Positions 25,101 to 37,405 of a stretch of DNA of 64,000 bases are shown piece after piece. Each line of letters starts with the position of its first letter. Within the stretch, counting starts at the first letter, position 1. The stretch spans positions 1-64,000 of the forward strand of contig NW_026562323.1 in assembly GCF_027943255.1 (NCBI RefSeq), given 5' to 3'. Source of the DNA: Anastrepha obliqua (taxonomy: Eukaryota > Arthropoda > Insecta > Diptera > Tephritidae). The notes below the pieces were generated by a model. That model did not search any database and was not told where the DNA came from. It saw only the letters and a list, made by a program, of their open reading frames with translations. A program made the position numbers and the translations under genes.

Positions 25101-27409
25101 CACTGTACACTTCTTTGGCAATTGGTTGGAAATTGGATGTAAAACAATCACAAAATGTCAGAAAAAAGCCTTTCTGACTCGAATTTTTCTGAACATTTTT
25201 GGCGGTAAAAGTCCCATAGTTCCCTCAATTCTGCTCCGATTTCGCTGAAACTTTCATTAAAAGTTAGATAAGACTCTCCTCTTTCCAACAATGTACACTT
25301 CTTTGGCAATTGGTTGGAAATTGGATGTAAAACAATCACAAAATGTCAGAAAAAAGCCTTTCTGACTCGAATTTTTCTGAACATTTTTGGCGGTAAAAGT
25401 CCCATAGTTCCCTCAATTCTGCTCCGATTTCGCTGAAACTTTCATTAAAAGTTAGATAAGACTCTTCTCTTTCCAACAATGTACACTTCTTTGGCAATTG
25501 GTTGGAAATTGGATGTAAAACAATCACAAAATGTCAGAAAAAAGCCTTTCTGACTCGAATTTTTCTGAACATTTTTGGCGGTAAAAGTCCCATAGTTCCC
25601 TCAATTCTGCTCCGATTTCGCTGAAACTTTCATTAAAAGTTAGATAAGACTCTCCTCTTTCCAACAATGTACACTTCTTTGGCAATTGGTTGGAAATTGG
25701 ATGCAAAACAATCACAAAATGTCAGAAAAAAGCCTTTCCGACTCGAATTTTTCTGAACATTTTTGGCGGTAAAAGTCCCATAGTTCCCTCAATTCTGCTC
25801 CGATTTCGCTGAAACTTTCATTAGAAGTTAGATAAGACTCTTCTCTTTCCAACAATGTACACTTCTTTGGCAATTGGTTGGAAATTGGATGTAAAACAAT
25901 CAGAAAATGTCACATAAAAGCCTCATTGACTCGAATTTTTTTGAAACTTTTTTTGGCGGTAAAAGTCCCATAGTTCCCTCAATTCTGCTCCGATTTCGCT
26001 GAAATTTTCATTAAAAGTTAGATAAGACTCTCCTCTTTCCAACAATGTACACTTCTTTGGCAATTGGTTGGAAATTGGATGTAAAACAATCACAAAATGT
26101 CAGAAAAAAGCCTTTCCGACTCGAATTTTTCTGAACATTTTTGGCGGTAAAAGTCGCATAGTTCCCTCAATTCTGCTCCGATTTCGCTGAAACTTTCATT
26201 AAAAGTTAGATAAGACTCTCCTCTTTCCAACAATGTACACTTCTTTGGCAATTGGTTGGAAATTGGATGTAAAACAATCACAAAATGTCAGAAAAAAGCC
26301 TTTCTGACTCGAATTTTTCTGAACATTTTTGGCGGTAAAAGTCGCATAGTTCCCTCAATTCTGCTCCGATTTCGCTGAAACTTTCATTAAAAGTTAGATA
26401 AGACTCTCCTCTTTCCAACAATGTACACTTCTTTGGCAATTGGTTGGAAATTGGATGTAAAACAATCACAAAATGTCAGAAAAAAGCCTTTCCGACTCGA
26501 ATTTTTCTGAACATTTTTGGCGGTAAAAGTCCCATAGTTCCCTCAATTCTGCTCCGATTTCGCTGAAACTTTCATTAAAAGTCAGATAAGACTCTCCTCT
26601 TTCCAACAATGTACACCTCTTTGGCAATTGGTTGGAAATTGGATGTAAAACAATCAGAAAATGTCACATAAAAGCCTCATTGACTCGAATTTTTTTGAAA
26701 CTTTTTTTGTCGGTAAAAGTCCCATAGTTCCCTCAATTCTGCTCCGATTTCGCTGAAATTTTCATTAAAAGTTAGATAAGACTCTCCTCTTTCCAACAGT
26801 GTACACTTCTTTGGCAATTGGTTGGAAATTGGATGTAAAACAATCACAAAATGTCAGAAAAAAGCCTTTCCGACTCGAATTTTTCTGAACATTTTTGGCG
26901 GTAAAAGTCGCATAGTTCCCTCAATTCTGCTCCGATTTCGCTGAAACTTTCATTAAAAGTTAGATAAGACTCTCCTCTTTCCAACAATGTACACTTCTTT
27001 GGCAATTGGTTGGAAATTGGATGTAAAACAATCACAAAATGTCAGAAAAAAGCCTTTCTGACTCGAATTTTTCTGAACATTTTTGGCGGTAAAAGTCCCA
27101 TAGTTCCCTCAATTCTGCTCCGATTTCGCTGAAACTTTCATTAAAAGTTAGATAAGACTCTTCTCTTTCCAACAATGTACATTTCTTTGGCAATTGGTTG
27201 GAAATTGGATGTAAAACAATCAGAAAATGTCACATAAAAGCCTCATTGTCTCGAATTTTTTTGAAACTTTTTTTGGCGGTAAAAGTCCCATAGTTCCCTC
27301 AATTCTGCTTCGATTTCGCTGAAACTTTCATTAAAAGTTAGATAAGACTCTCCTCTTTCCAACAATGTACACTCCTTTGGCAATTGGTTGGAAATTGGAT
27401 GTAAAACAA
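21186..27409 (+). repeat. Long super-unit U0 (related to U1 and U2)
   Basis: The order from m7 (21186) to the monomer at 25148 matches 48,531-52,486 monomer by monomer: starts differ by 27,345 bp up to 23,070 and by 27,338 bp from 24,204. The 7-bp step is the indel pair near 50.6 kb. Markers shared with U1/U2 include AAGGTTCTCC in the monomer at 23070, doublet B at 23446 and 23636 (U2 only), and TTTTGTCGG in the B at 26654. U0 lacks the monomer equivalent to 52,486 and has an extra block around 25,900-26,465. Confidence 0.85.
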
Positions 27410-27785
27410 TCACAAAATGTCAGAAAAAAGCCTTTCCGACTCGAATTTTTCTGAACATTTTTGGCGGTAAAAGTCGCATAGTTCCCTCAATTCTGCTCCG
27501 ATTTCGCTGAAACTTTCATTAGAAGTTAGATAAGACTTTCCTCTTTCCAACAATGTACACTTCTTTGGCAATTTGTTGGAAATTGGATGTAAAACAATCA
27601 CAAAATGTCAGAAAAAAGCCTTTCTGACTCGAATTTTTCTGAACATTTTTGGCGGTAAAAGTCCCATAGTTCCCTCAATTCTGCTCCGATTTCGCTGAAA
27701 CTTTCATTAAAAGTTAGATAAGACTCTCCTCTTTCCAACAATGTACACTTCTTTGGCAATTGGTTGGAAATTGGATGTAAAACAA

Positions 27786-28921
27786 TCAGAAAATGTCACA
27801 TAAAAGCCTCATTGACTCGAATTTTTTTGAAACTTTTTTTGGCGGTAAAAGTCCCATAGTTCCCTCAATTCTGCTCCGATTTCGCTGAAACTTTCATTAA
27901 AAGTTAGATAAGACTCTCCTCTTTCCAACATTGTACATTCCTTTGGCAATTGGTTGGAAATTGGATGTAAAACAATCACAAAATGTCAGAAAAAAGCCTC
28001 ATTGACTCGAATTTTTTTGAAACTTTTTTTGGCGGTAAAAGTCCCATAGTTCCCTCAATTCTGCTTCGATTTCGCTGAAACTTTCATTAAAAGTTAGATA
28101 AGACTCTCCTCTTTCCAACAATGTACACTCCTTTGGCAATTGGTTGGAAATTGGATGTAAAACAATCACAAAATGTCAGAAAAAAGCCTTTCCGACTCGA
28201 ATTTTTCTGAACATTTTTGGCGGTAAAAGTCGCATAGTTCCCTCAATTCTGCTCCGATTTCGCTGAAACTTTCATTAAAAGTTAGATAAGACTCTCCTCT
28301 TTCCAACAATGTACACTTCTTTGGCAATTGGTTGGAAATTGGATGTAAAACAATCAGAAAATGTCACATAAAAGCCTCATTGACTCGAATTTTTTTGAAA
28401 CTTTTTTTGGCGGTAAAAGTCCCATAGTTCCCTCAATTCTGCTCCGATTTCGCTGAAACTTTCATTAAAAGTTAGATAAGACTCTCCTCTTTCCAACAAT
28501 GTACACTCCTTTGGCAATTGGTTGGAAATTGGATGTAAAACAATCACAAAATGTCAGAAAAAAGCCTCATTGACTCGAATTTTTTTGAAACTTTTTTTGG
28601 CGGTAAAAGTCCCATAGTTCCCTCAATTCTGCTTCGATTTCGCTGAAACTTTCATTAAAAGTTAGATAAGACTCTCCTCTTTCCAACAATGTACACTCCT
28701 TTGGCAATTGGTTGGAAATTGGATGTAAAACAATCACAAAATGTCAGAAAAAAGCCTTTCCGACTCGAATTTTTCTGAACATTTTTGGCGGTAAAAGTCG
28801 CATAGTTCCCTCAATTCTGCTCCGATTTCGCTGAAACTTTCATTAAAAGTTAGATAAGACTCTCCTCTTTCCAACAATGTACACTTCTTTGGCAATTGGT
28901 TGGAAATTGGATGTAAAACAA
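27786..28921 (+). repeat. Local B-H-A trimer duplication (2 x 568 bp)
   Basis: Starts are 27786 B, 27976 H, 28166 A, then 28354 B, 28544 H, 28734 A, followed by B at 28922. Both trimers are 568 bp (190 + 190 + 188). The paralogous place in C2 (31748 B, 31938 H, 32128 A, 32316 B) has only one trimer, so this is either a gain here or a loss there. Confidence 0.92.
27976..28165 (+). repeat. Representative class H (A-head/B-body) hybrid monomer
   Basis: The first ~20 bases are class A (TCACAAAATGTCAG and the A6 run). The sequence then switches to the B form GCCTCATTGACTCG with two T7 tracts, giving 190 bp. Other clean H copies start at 28544, 31938, 33070, 48341 and 54560, and there are indel-bearing ones near 3,690, 3,870 and 6,320. 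The fixed switch point shows a single crossover or conversion event inside the head module, later amplified as part of larger blocks. H usually follows a B monomer (33,070 is an exception) and carries the CTTCG sub-variant. Confidence 0.9.
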
Positions 28922-29487
28922 TCAGAAAATGTCACATAAAAGCCTCATTGACTCGAATTTTTTTGAAACTTTTTTTGGCGGTAAAAGTCCCATAGTTCCC
29001 TCAATTCTGCTCCGATTTCGCTGAAACTTTCATTAAAAGTTAGATAAGACTCTCCTCTTTCCAACAATGTACACTTCTTTGGCAATTGGTTGGAAATTGG
29101 ATGTAAAACAATCACAAAATGTCAGAAAAAAGCCTTTCCGACTCGAATTTTTCTGAACATTTTTGGCGGTAAAAGTCGCATAGTTCCCTCAATTCTGCTC
29201 TGATTTCGCTGAAACTTTCATTAAAAGTTAGATAAGATTCTCCTCTTTCCAACAATGTACACTTCTTTCGCAATTTGTTGGAAATTGGATGTAAAACAAT
29301 CACAAAATGTCAGAAAAAAGCCTTTCCGACTCGAATTTTTCTGAACATTTTTGGCGGTAAAAGTCCCATAGTTCCCTCAATTCTGCTCCGATTTCGCTGA
29401 GACTTTCATTAAAAGTTAGATAAGACTCTCCTCTTTCCAACAATGTACACTTCTTTGGCAATTGGTTGGAAATTGGATGTAAAACAA

Positions 29488-32400
29488 TCACAAAATGTCA
29501 GAAAAAAGCCTTTCTGACTCGAATTTTTCTGAACATTTTTGGCGGTAAAAGTCCCATAGTTCCCTCAATTCTGCTCCGATTTCGCTGAAACTTTCATTAA
29601 AAGTTAGATAAGACTCTCCTCTTTCCAACAATGTACACTTCTTTGGCAATTGGTTGGAAATTGGATGTAAAACAATCACAAAATGTCAGAAAAAAGCCTT
29701 TCTGACTCGAATTTTTCTGAACATTTTTGGCGGTAAAAGTCCCATAGTTCCCTCAATTCTGCTCCGATTTCGCTGAAACTTTCATTAAAAGTTAGATAAG
29801 ACTCTTCTCTTTCCAACAATGTACACTTCTTTGGCAATTGGTTGGAAATTGGATGTAAAACAATCACAAAATGTCAGAAAAAAGCCTTTCTGACTCGAAT
29901 TTTTCTGAACATTTTTGGCGGTAAAAGTCCCATAGTTCCCTCAATTCTGCTCCGATTTCGCTGAAACTTTCATTAAAAGTTAGATAAGACTCTCCTCTTT
30001 CCAACAATGTACACTTCTTTGGCAATTGGTTGGAAATTGGATGCAAAACAATCACAAAATGTCAGAAAAAAGCCTTTCCGACTCGAATTTTTCTGAACAT
30101 TTTTGGCGGTAAAAGTCCCATAGTTCCCTCAATTCTGCTCCGATTTCGCTGAAACTTTCATTAGAAGTTAGATAAGACTCTTCTCTTTCCAACAATGTAC
30201 ACTTCTTTGGCAATTGGTTGGAAATTGGATGTAAAACAATCAGAAAATGTCACATAAAAGCCTCATTGACTCGAATTTTTTTGAAACTTTTTTTGGCGGT
30301 AAAAGTCCCATAGTTCCCTCAATTCTGCTCCGATTTCGCTGAAATTTTCATTAAAAGTTAGATAAGACTCTCCTCTTTCCAACAATGTACACTTCTTTGG
30401 CAATTGGTTGGAAATTGGATGTAAAACAATCACAAAATGTCAGAAAAAAGCCTTTCCGACTCGAATTTTTCTGAACATTTTTGGCGGTAAAAGTCGCATA
30501 GTTCCCTCAATTCTGCTCCGATTTCGCTGAAACTTTCATTAAAAGTTAGATAAGACTCTCCTCTTTCCAACAATGTACACTTCTTTGGCAATTGGTTGGA
30601 AATTGGATGTAAAACAATCACAAAATGTCAGAAAAAAGCCTTTCTGACTCGAATTTTTCTGAACATTTTTGGCGGTAAAAGTCGCATAGTTCCCTCAATT
30701 CTGCTCCGATTTCGCTGAAACTTTCATTAAAAGTTAGATAAGACTCTCCTCTTTCCAACAATGTACACTTCTTTGGCAATTGGTTGGAAATTGGATGTAA
30801 AACAATCACAAAATATCAGAAAAAAGCCTTTCCGACTCGAATTTTTCTGAACATTTTTGGCGGTAAAAGTCCCATAGTTCCCTCAATTCTGCTCCGATTT
30901 CGCTGAAACTTTCATTAAAAGTCAGATAAGACTCTCCTCTTTCCAACAATGTACACCTCTTTGGCAATTGGTTGGAAATTGGATGTAAAACAATCAGAAA
31001 ATGTCACATAAAAGCCTCATTGACTCGAATTTTTTTGAAACTTTTTTTGTCGGTAAAAGTCCCATAGTTCCCTCAATTCTGCTCCGATTTCGCTGAAATT
31101 TTCATTAAAAGTTAGATAAGACTCTCCTCTTTCCAACAGTGTACACTTCTTTGGCAATTGGTTGGAAATTGGATGTAAAACAATCACAAAATGTCAGAAA
31201 AAAGCCTTTCCGACTCGAATTTTTCTGAACATTTTTGGCGGTAAAAGTCGCATAGTTCCCTCAATTCTGCTCCGATTTCGCTGAAACTTTCATTAAAAGT
31301 TAGATAAGACTCTCCTCTTTCCAACAATGTACACTTCTTTGGCAATTGGTTGGAAATTGGATGTAAAACAATCACAAAATGTCAGAAAAAAGCCTTTCCG
31401 ACTCGAATTTTTCTGAACATTTTTGGCGGTAAAAGTCGCATAGTTCCCTCAATTCTGCTCCGATTTCGCTGAAACTTTCATTAAAAGTTAGATAAGACTT
31501 TCCTCTTTCCAACAATGTACACTTCTTTGGCAATTTGTTGGAAATTGGATGTAAAACAATCACAAAATGTCAGAAAAAAGCCTTTCTGACTCGAATTTTT
31601 CTGAACATTTTTGGCGGTAAAAGTCCCATAGTTCCCTCAATTCTGCTCCGATTTCGCTGAAACTTTCATTAAAAGTTAGATAAGACTCTCCTCTTTCCAA
31701 CAATGTACACTTCTTTGGCAATTGGTTGGAAATTGGATGTAAAACAATCAGAAAATGTCACATAAAAGCCTCATTGACTCGAATTTTTTTGAAACTTTTT
31801 TTGGCGGTAAAAGTCCCATAGTTCCCTCAATTCTGCTCCGATTTCGCTGAAACTTTCATTAAAAGTTAGATAAGACTCTCCTCTTTCCAACAATGTACAC
31901 TCCTTTGGCAATTGGTTGGAAATTGGATGTAAAACAATCACAAAATGTCAGAAAAAAGCCTCATTGACTCGAATTTTTTTGAAACTTTTTTTGGCGGTAA
32001 AAGTCCCATAGTTCCCTCAATTCTGCTTCGATTTCGCTGAAACTTTCATTAAAAGTTAGATAAGACTCTCCTCTTTCCAACAATGTACACTCCTTTGGCA
32101 ATTGGTTGGAAATTGGATGTAAAACAATCACAAAATGTCAGAAAAAAGCCTTTCCGACTCGAATTTTTCTGAACATTTTTGGCGGTAAAAGTCGCATAGT
32201 TCCCTCAATTCTGCTCCGATTTCGCTGAAACTTTCATTAAAAGTTAGATAAGACTCTCCTCTTTCCAACAATGTACACTTCTTTGGCAATTGGTTGGAAA
32301 TTGGATGTAAAACAATCAGAAAATGTCACATAAAAGCCTCATTGACTCGAATTTTTTTGAAACTTTTTTTGGCGGTAAAAGTCCCATAGTTCCCTCAATT

Positions 32401-32881
32401 CTGCTCCGATTTCGCTGAAACTTTCATTAAAAGTTAGATAAGACTCTCCTCTTTCCAACAATGTACACTTCTTTGGCAATTGGTTGGAAATTGGATGTAA
32501 AACAATCACAAAATGTCAGAAAAAAGCCTTTCCGACTCGAATTTTTCTGAACATTTTTGGCGGTAAAAGTCGCATAGTTCCCTCAATTCTGCTCTGATTT
32601 CGCTGAAACTTTCATTAAAAGTTAGATAAGATTCTCCTCTTTCCAACAATGTACACTTCTTTCGCAATTTGTTGGAAATTGGATGTAAAACAATCACAAA
32701 ATGTCAGAAAAAAGCCTTTCCGACTCGAATTTTTCTGAACATTTTTGGCGGTAAAAGTCCCATAGTTCCCTCAATTCTGCTCCGATTTCGCTGAGACTTT
32801 CATTAAAAGTTAGATAAGACTCTCCTCTTTCCAACAATGTACACTTCTTTGGCAATTGGTTGGAAATTGGATGTAAAACAA
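29488..32881 (+). repeat. Tandem block C2, 18 monomers, 3,394 bp
   Basis: Paralogue of C1 placed directly after it. Starts: 29488, 29676, 29864, 30052, 30240 B, 30430, 30618, 30806, 30994 B, 31184, 31372, 31560, 31748 B, 31938 H, 32128, 32316 B, 32506, 32694. It differs from C1 by loss of an A-B dimer (378 bp, C1 27,032-27,409) and one B-H-A trimer (568 bp): 4,340 - 378 - 568 = 3,394. It has a private AAAATATCAG in the monomer at 30806. Confidence 0.92.
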
Positions 32882-35329
32882 TCACAAAATGTCAGAAAAA
32901 AGCCTTTCTGACTCGAATTTTTCTGAACATTTTTGGCGGTAAAAGTCCCATAGTTCCCTCAATTCTGCTCCGATTTCGCTGAAACTTTCATTAAAAGTTA
33001 GATAAGACTCTCCTCTTTCCAACAATGTACACTCCTTTGGCAATTGGTTGGAAATTGGATGTAAAACAATCACAAAATGTCAGAAAAAAGCCTCATTGAC
33101 TCGAATTTTTTTGAAACTTTTTTTGGCGGTAAAAGTCCCATAGTTCCCTCAATTCTGCTTCGATTTCGCTGAAACTTTCATTAAAGTTAGATAAGACTCT
33201 CCTCTTTCCAACAATGTACACTCCTTTGGCAATTGGTTGGAAATTGGATGTAAAACAATCACAAAATGTCAGAAAAAAGCCTTTCCGACTCGAATTTTTC
33301 TGAACATTTTTGGCGGTAAAAGTCGCATAGTTCCCTCAATTCTGCTCCGATTTCGCTGAAACTTTCATTAAAAGTTAGATAAGACTTTCCTCTTTCCAAC
33401 AATGTACACTTCTTTGGCAATTGGTTGGAAATTGGATGTAAAACAATCACAAAATGTCAGAAAAAAGCCTTTCCGACTCGAATTTTTCTGAACATTTTTG
33501 GCGGTAAAAGTCGCATAGTTCCCTCAATTCTGCTCTGATTTCGCTGAAACTTTCATTAAAAGTTAGATAAGATTCTCCTCTTTCCAACAATGTACACTTC
33601 TTTCGCAATTTGTTGGAAATTGGATGTAAAACAATCACAAAATGTCAGAAAAAAGCCTTTCCGACTCGAATTTTTCTGAACATTTTTGGCGGTAAAAGTC
33701 CCATAGTTCCCTCAATTCTGCTCCGATTTCGCTGAGACTTTCATTAAAAGTTAGATAAGACTCTCCTCTTTCCAACAATGTACACTTCTTTGGCAATTGG
33801 TTGGAAATTGGATGTAAAACAATCACAAAATGTCAGAAAAAAGCCTTTCTGACTCGAATTTTTCTGAACATTTTTGGCGGTAAAAGTCCCATAGTTCCCT
33901 CAATTCTGCTCCGATTTCGCTGAAACTTTCATTAAAAGTTAGATAAGACTCTCCTCTTTCCAACAATGTACACTTCTTTGGCAATTGGTTGGAAATTGGA
34001 TGTAAAACAATCACAAAATGTCAGAAAAAAGCCTTTCCGACTCGAATTTTTCTGAACATTTTTGGCGGTAAAAGTCGCATAGTTCCCTCAATTCTGCTCT
34101 GATTTCGCTGAAACTTTCATTAAAAGTTAGATAAGATCTCCTCTTTCCAACAATGTACACTTCTTTCGCAATTTGTTGGAAATTGGATGTAAAACAATCA
34201 CAAAATGTCAGAAAAAAGCCTTTCCGACTCGAATTTTTCTGAACATTTTTGGCGGTAAAAGTCCCATAGTTCCCTCAATTCTGCTCCGATTTCGCTGAGA
34301 CTTTCATTAAAAGTTAGATAAGACTCTCCTCTTTCCAACAATGTACACTTCTTTGGCAATTGGTTGGAAATTGGATGTAAAACAATCAGAAAATGTCACA
34401 TAAAAGCCTCATTGACTCGAATTTTTTTGAAACTTTTTTTGGCGGTAAAAGTCCCATAGTTCCCTCAATTCTGCTCCGATTTCGCTGAAACTTTCATTAA
34501 AAGTTAGATAAGACTCTCCTCTTTCCAACAATGTACACTTCTTTGGCAATTGGTTGGAAATTGGATGTAAAACAATCACAAAATGTCAGAAAAAAGCCTT
34601 TCCGACTCGAATTTTTCTGAACATTTTTGGCGGTAAAAGTCGCATAGTTCCCTCAATTCTGCTCCGATTTCGCTGAAACTTTCATTAAAAGTTAGATAAG
34701 ATTCTCCTCTTTCCAACAATGTACACTTCTTTCGCAATTGGTTGGAAATTGGATGTAAAACAATCACAAAATGTCAGAAAAAAGCCTTTCTGACTCGAAT
34801 TTTTCTGAACATTTTTGGCGGTAAAAGTCCCATAGTTCCCTCAATTCTGCTCCGATTTCGCTGAAACTTTCATTAAAAGTTAGATAAGATTCTCCTCTTT
34901 CCAACAATGTACATTTCTTTCGCAATTGGTTGGAAATTGGATGTAAAACAATCAGAAAATGTCACATAAAAGCCTCATTGACTCGAATTTTTTTGAAACT
35001 TTTTTTGGCGGTAAAAGTCCCATAGTTCCCTCAATTCTGCTCCGATTTCGCTGAAACTTTCATTAAAAGTTAGATAAGACTCTCCTCTTTCCAACAATGT
35101 ACACTTCTTTCGCAATTTGTTGGAAATTGGATGTAAAACAATCACAAAATGTCAGAAAAAAGCCTTTCCGACTCGAATTTTTCTGAACATTTTTGGCGGT
35201 AAAAGTCGCATAGTTCCCTCAATTCTGCTCCGATTTCGCTGAAACTTTCATTAAAAGTTAGATAAGACTCTCTTCTTTCCAACAATGTACACTTCTTTTA
35301 CAATTGGTTGGAAATTGGATGTAAAACAA
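32882..35329 (+). repeat. Mixed zone with repeated CTCTG/GAGAC monomer pair
   Basis: Starts: 32882, 33070 H, 33259, 33447, 33635, 33823, 34011, 34198, 34386 B, 34576, 34764, 34952 B, 35142. A pair in which the first monomer has GCTCTGATTTCG and the second has GCTGAGACTTTC occurs at 32506/32694, 33447/33635 and 34011/34198, as well as 29112/29300. 33,447-34,010 plus the following pair is a 564-bp trimer step. Small indels: TTAAAGTTAG near 33.18 kb and AGATCTCC near 34.14 kb. The section from about 34.0 kb on is paralogous to the indel-rich 6.8 kb section. Confidence 0.82.
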
Positions 35330-37405
35330 TCAGAAAATGTCACATAAAAGCCTCATTGACTCGAATTTTTTTGAAACTTTTTTCGGCGGTAAAAGTCGCA
35401 TAGTTCCCTCAATTCTGCTCCGATTTCGCTGAAACTTTCATTAGAAGTTAGGTAAGACTCTCCTCTTTCCAACAATGTACACTTCTTTGACAATTGGTTG
35501 GAAATTGGATGTAAAACAATCACAAAATGTCAGAAAAAAGCCTTTCTGACTCGAATTTTTCTGAACATTTTTGGCGGTAAAAGTCGCATAGTTCCCTCAA
35601 TTCTGCTCCGATTTCGCTGAAACTTTCATTAAAAGTTAGATAAGACTTTCCTCTTTCCAAAAATGTACACTTCTTTGGCAATTTGTTGGAAATTGGATGT
35701 AAAACAATCACAAAATGTCAGAAAAAAGTCTTTCTGACTCGAATTTTTCTGAACATTTTTGGCGGTAAAAGTCCCATAGTTCCCTCAATTCTGCTCCGAT
35801 TTCGGTGAAACTTTCATTTAAAGTTAGATAAGACTCTCCTCTTTTCAACGATGTACACTTCTTTGGCAATTGGTTGGAAATTGGATGTAAAACAATCAGA
35901 AAATGTCACATAAAAGCCTCATTGACTCGAATTTTTTTGAAACTTTTTTTGGCGGTAAAAGTCCCATAGTTCTCTCCATTCTGCTCCGATTTCGCTGAAA
36001 CTTTCATTACAGGTTAGGCAAGACTCTCCTCTTTCCAACAATGTACACTTCTTTGGCAATTAGTTGGAAATTGGATGTAAAACAATCACAAAATGTCAGA
36101 AAAAAGCCTTTCTGACTCGAATTTTTCTGAACATTTTTGGCGGTAAAAGTCGCATAGTTCCCTCAATTCTGCTCCGATTTCGCTGAAACTTTCATTAGAA
36201 GTTAGATAAGACTCTCCTCTTTCCAACAGTGTACACTTCTTTGGCAATTGGTTGGAAATTGGATGTAAAACAATCACAAAATGTCAGAAAAAAGCCTTTC
36301 TGACTCGAATTTTTCTGAACATTTTTGGCGGTAAAAGTCGCATAGTTCCCTCAATTCTGCTCCGATTTCGCTGAAACTTTCATTAAAAGTTAGATAAGAC
36401 TCTCCTCTTTCCAACAATGTACACTTCTTTGACAATTGGTTGGAAATTGGATGTAAAACAATCACAAAATGTCAGAAAAAAGCCTTTCTGACTCGAATTT
36501 TTCTGAACATTTTTGGCGGTAAAAGTCGCATAGTTCCCTCAATTCTGCTCCGATTTCGCTGAAACTTTCATTAAAAGTTAGATAAGATTCTCCTCTTTCC
36601 AACAATGTACACTTCTTTCGCAATTTGTTGGAAATTGGATGTAAAACAATCAGAAAATATCACATAAAAGCCTCATTGACTCGAATTTTTTTGAAACTTT
36701 TTTTGGCGGTAAAAGTCCCATAGTTCCCTCAATTCTGCTTCGATTTCGCTGAAACTTTCATTAAAAGTTAGATAAGACTCTCCTCTTTCCAACAATGTAC
36801 ACTTCTTTGGCAATTGGTTGGAAATTGGATGTAAAACAATCAGAAAATGTCACATAAAAGCCTCATTGACTCGAATTTTTTTGAAACTTTTTTTGGCGGT
36901 AAAAGTCCCATAGTTCCCTCAATTCTGCTCCGATTTCGCTGAAATTTTCATTAAAAGTTAGATAAGACTCTCCTCTTTCCAACAATGTACACTTCTTTGG
37001 CAATTGGTTGGAAATTGGATGTAAAACAATCACGAAATGTCAGAAAAAAGCCTTTCTGACTCGAATTTTTCTGAACATTTTTGGCGGTAAAAGTCGCATA
37101 GTTCCCTCAATTCTGCTCCGATTTCGCTGAAACTTTCATTAAAAGTTAGATAAGACTCTCCTCTTTCCAACAATGTACACTTCTTTGGCAATTTGTTGGA
37201 AATTGGATGTAAAACAATCACAAAATGTCAGAAAAAAGCCTTTCCGACTCGAATTTTTCTGAACATTTTTGGCGGTAAAAGTCCCATAGTTCCCTCAATT
37301 CTGCTCCGATTTCGCTGAAACTTTCATTAAAAGTTAGATAAGACTCTCTTCTTTCCAACAATGTACACTTCTTTTACAATTGGTTGGAAATTGGATGTAA
37401 AACAA
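35330..37405 (+). repeat. Type II higher-order repeat, 11-mer, 2,076 bp (copy 2)
   Basis: Order B A A B A A A B B A A: 35330, 35520, 35708, 35896, 36086, 36274, 36462, 36650, 36840, 37030, 37218. Seven 188 plus four 190 gives 2,076 bp. Marks: TTTTTCGGCGG, CCAAAAATGTAC in the second monomer, AAAGTCTTTCTG in the third, TTTCGGTGAAAC, CAACGATGTAC and TTCTCTCCATTC near the fourth, AAAATATCACAT in the eighth, CACGAAATGTC in the tenth. Confidence 0.95.

Larger units (their letters stand above)
25148..29487 (+). repeat. Tandem block C1, 23 monomers, 4,340 bp
   Basis: Twenty-three monomers including eight of 190 bp (23 x 188 + 16 = 4,340). Starts 25148, 25336, 25524, 25712, 25900 B, 26090, 26278, 26466, 26654 B, 26844 each reappear exactly 4,340 bp later. 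Shared rare marks include GTCAGATAAG (26581, 30921), TTTTGTCGG (26.71 and 31.05 kb) and CAACAGTGTACAC (26.80 and 31.14 kb). Private to this copy: CATTGTCTCG in the B at 27220. Confidence 0.92.

Noticed and set aside
25148..32881. Assembly duplication of one block
   Set aside because: C1 and C2 differ by two separate monomer-block indels and by private substitutions (CATTGTCTCG at 27.25 kb, AAAATATCAG at 30.81 kb), so they look like true separate copies. Read depth would settle it.
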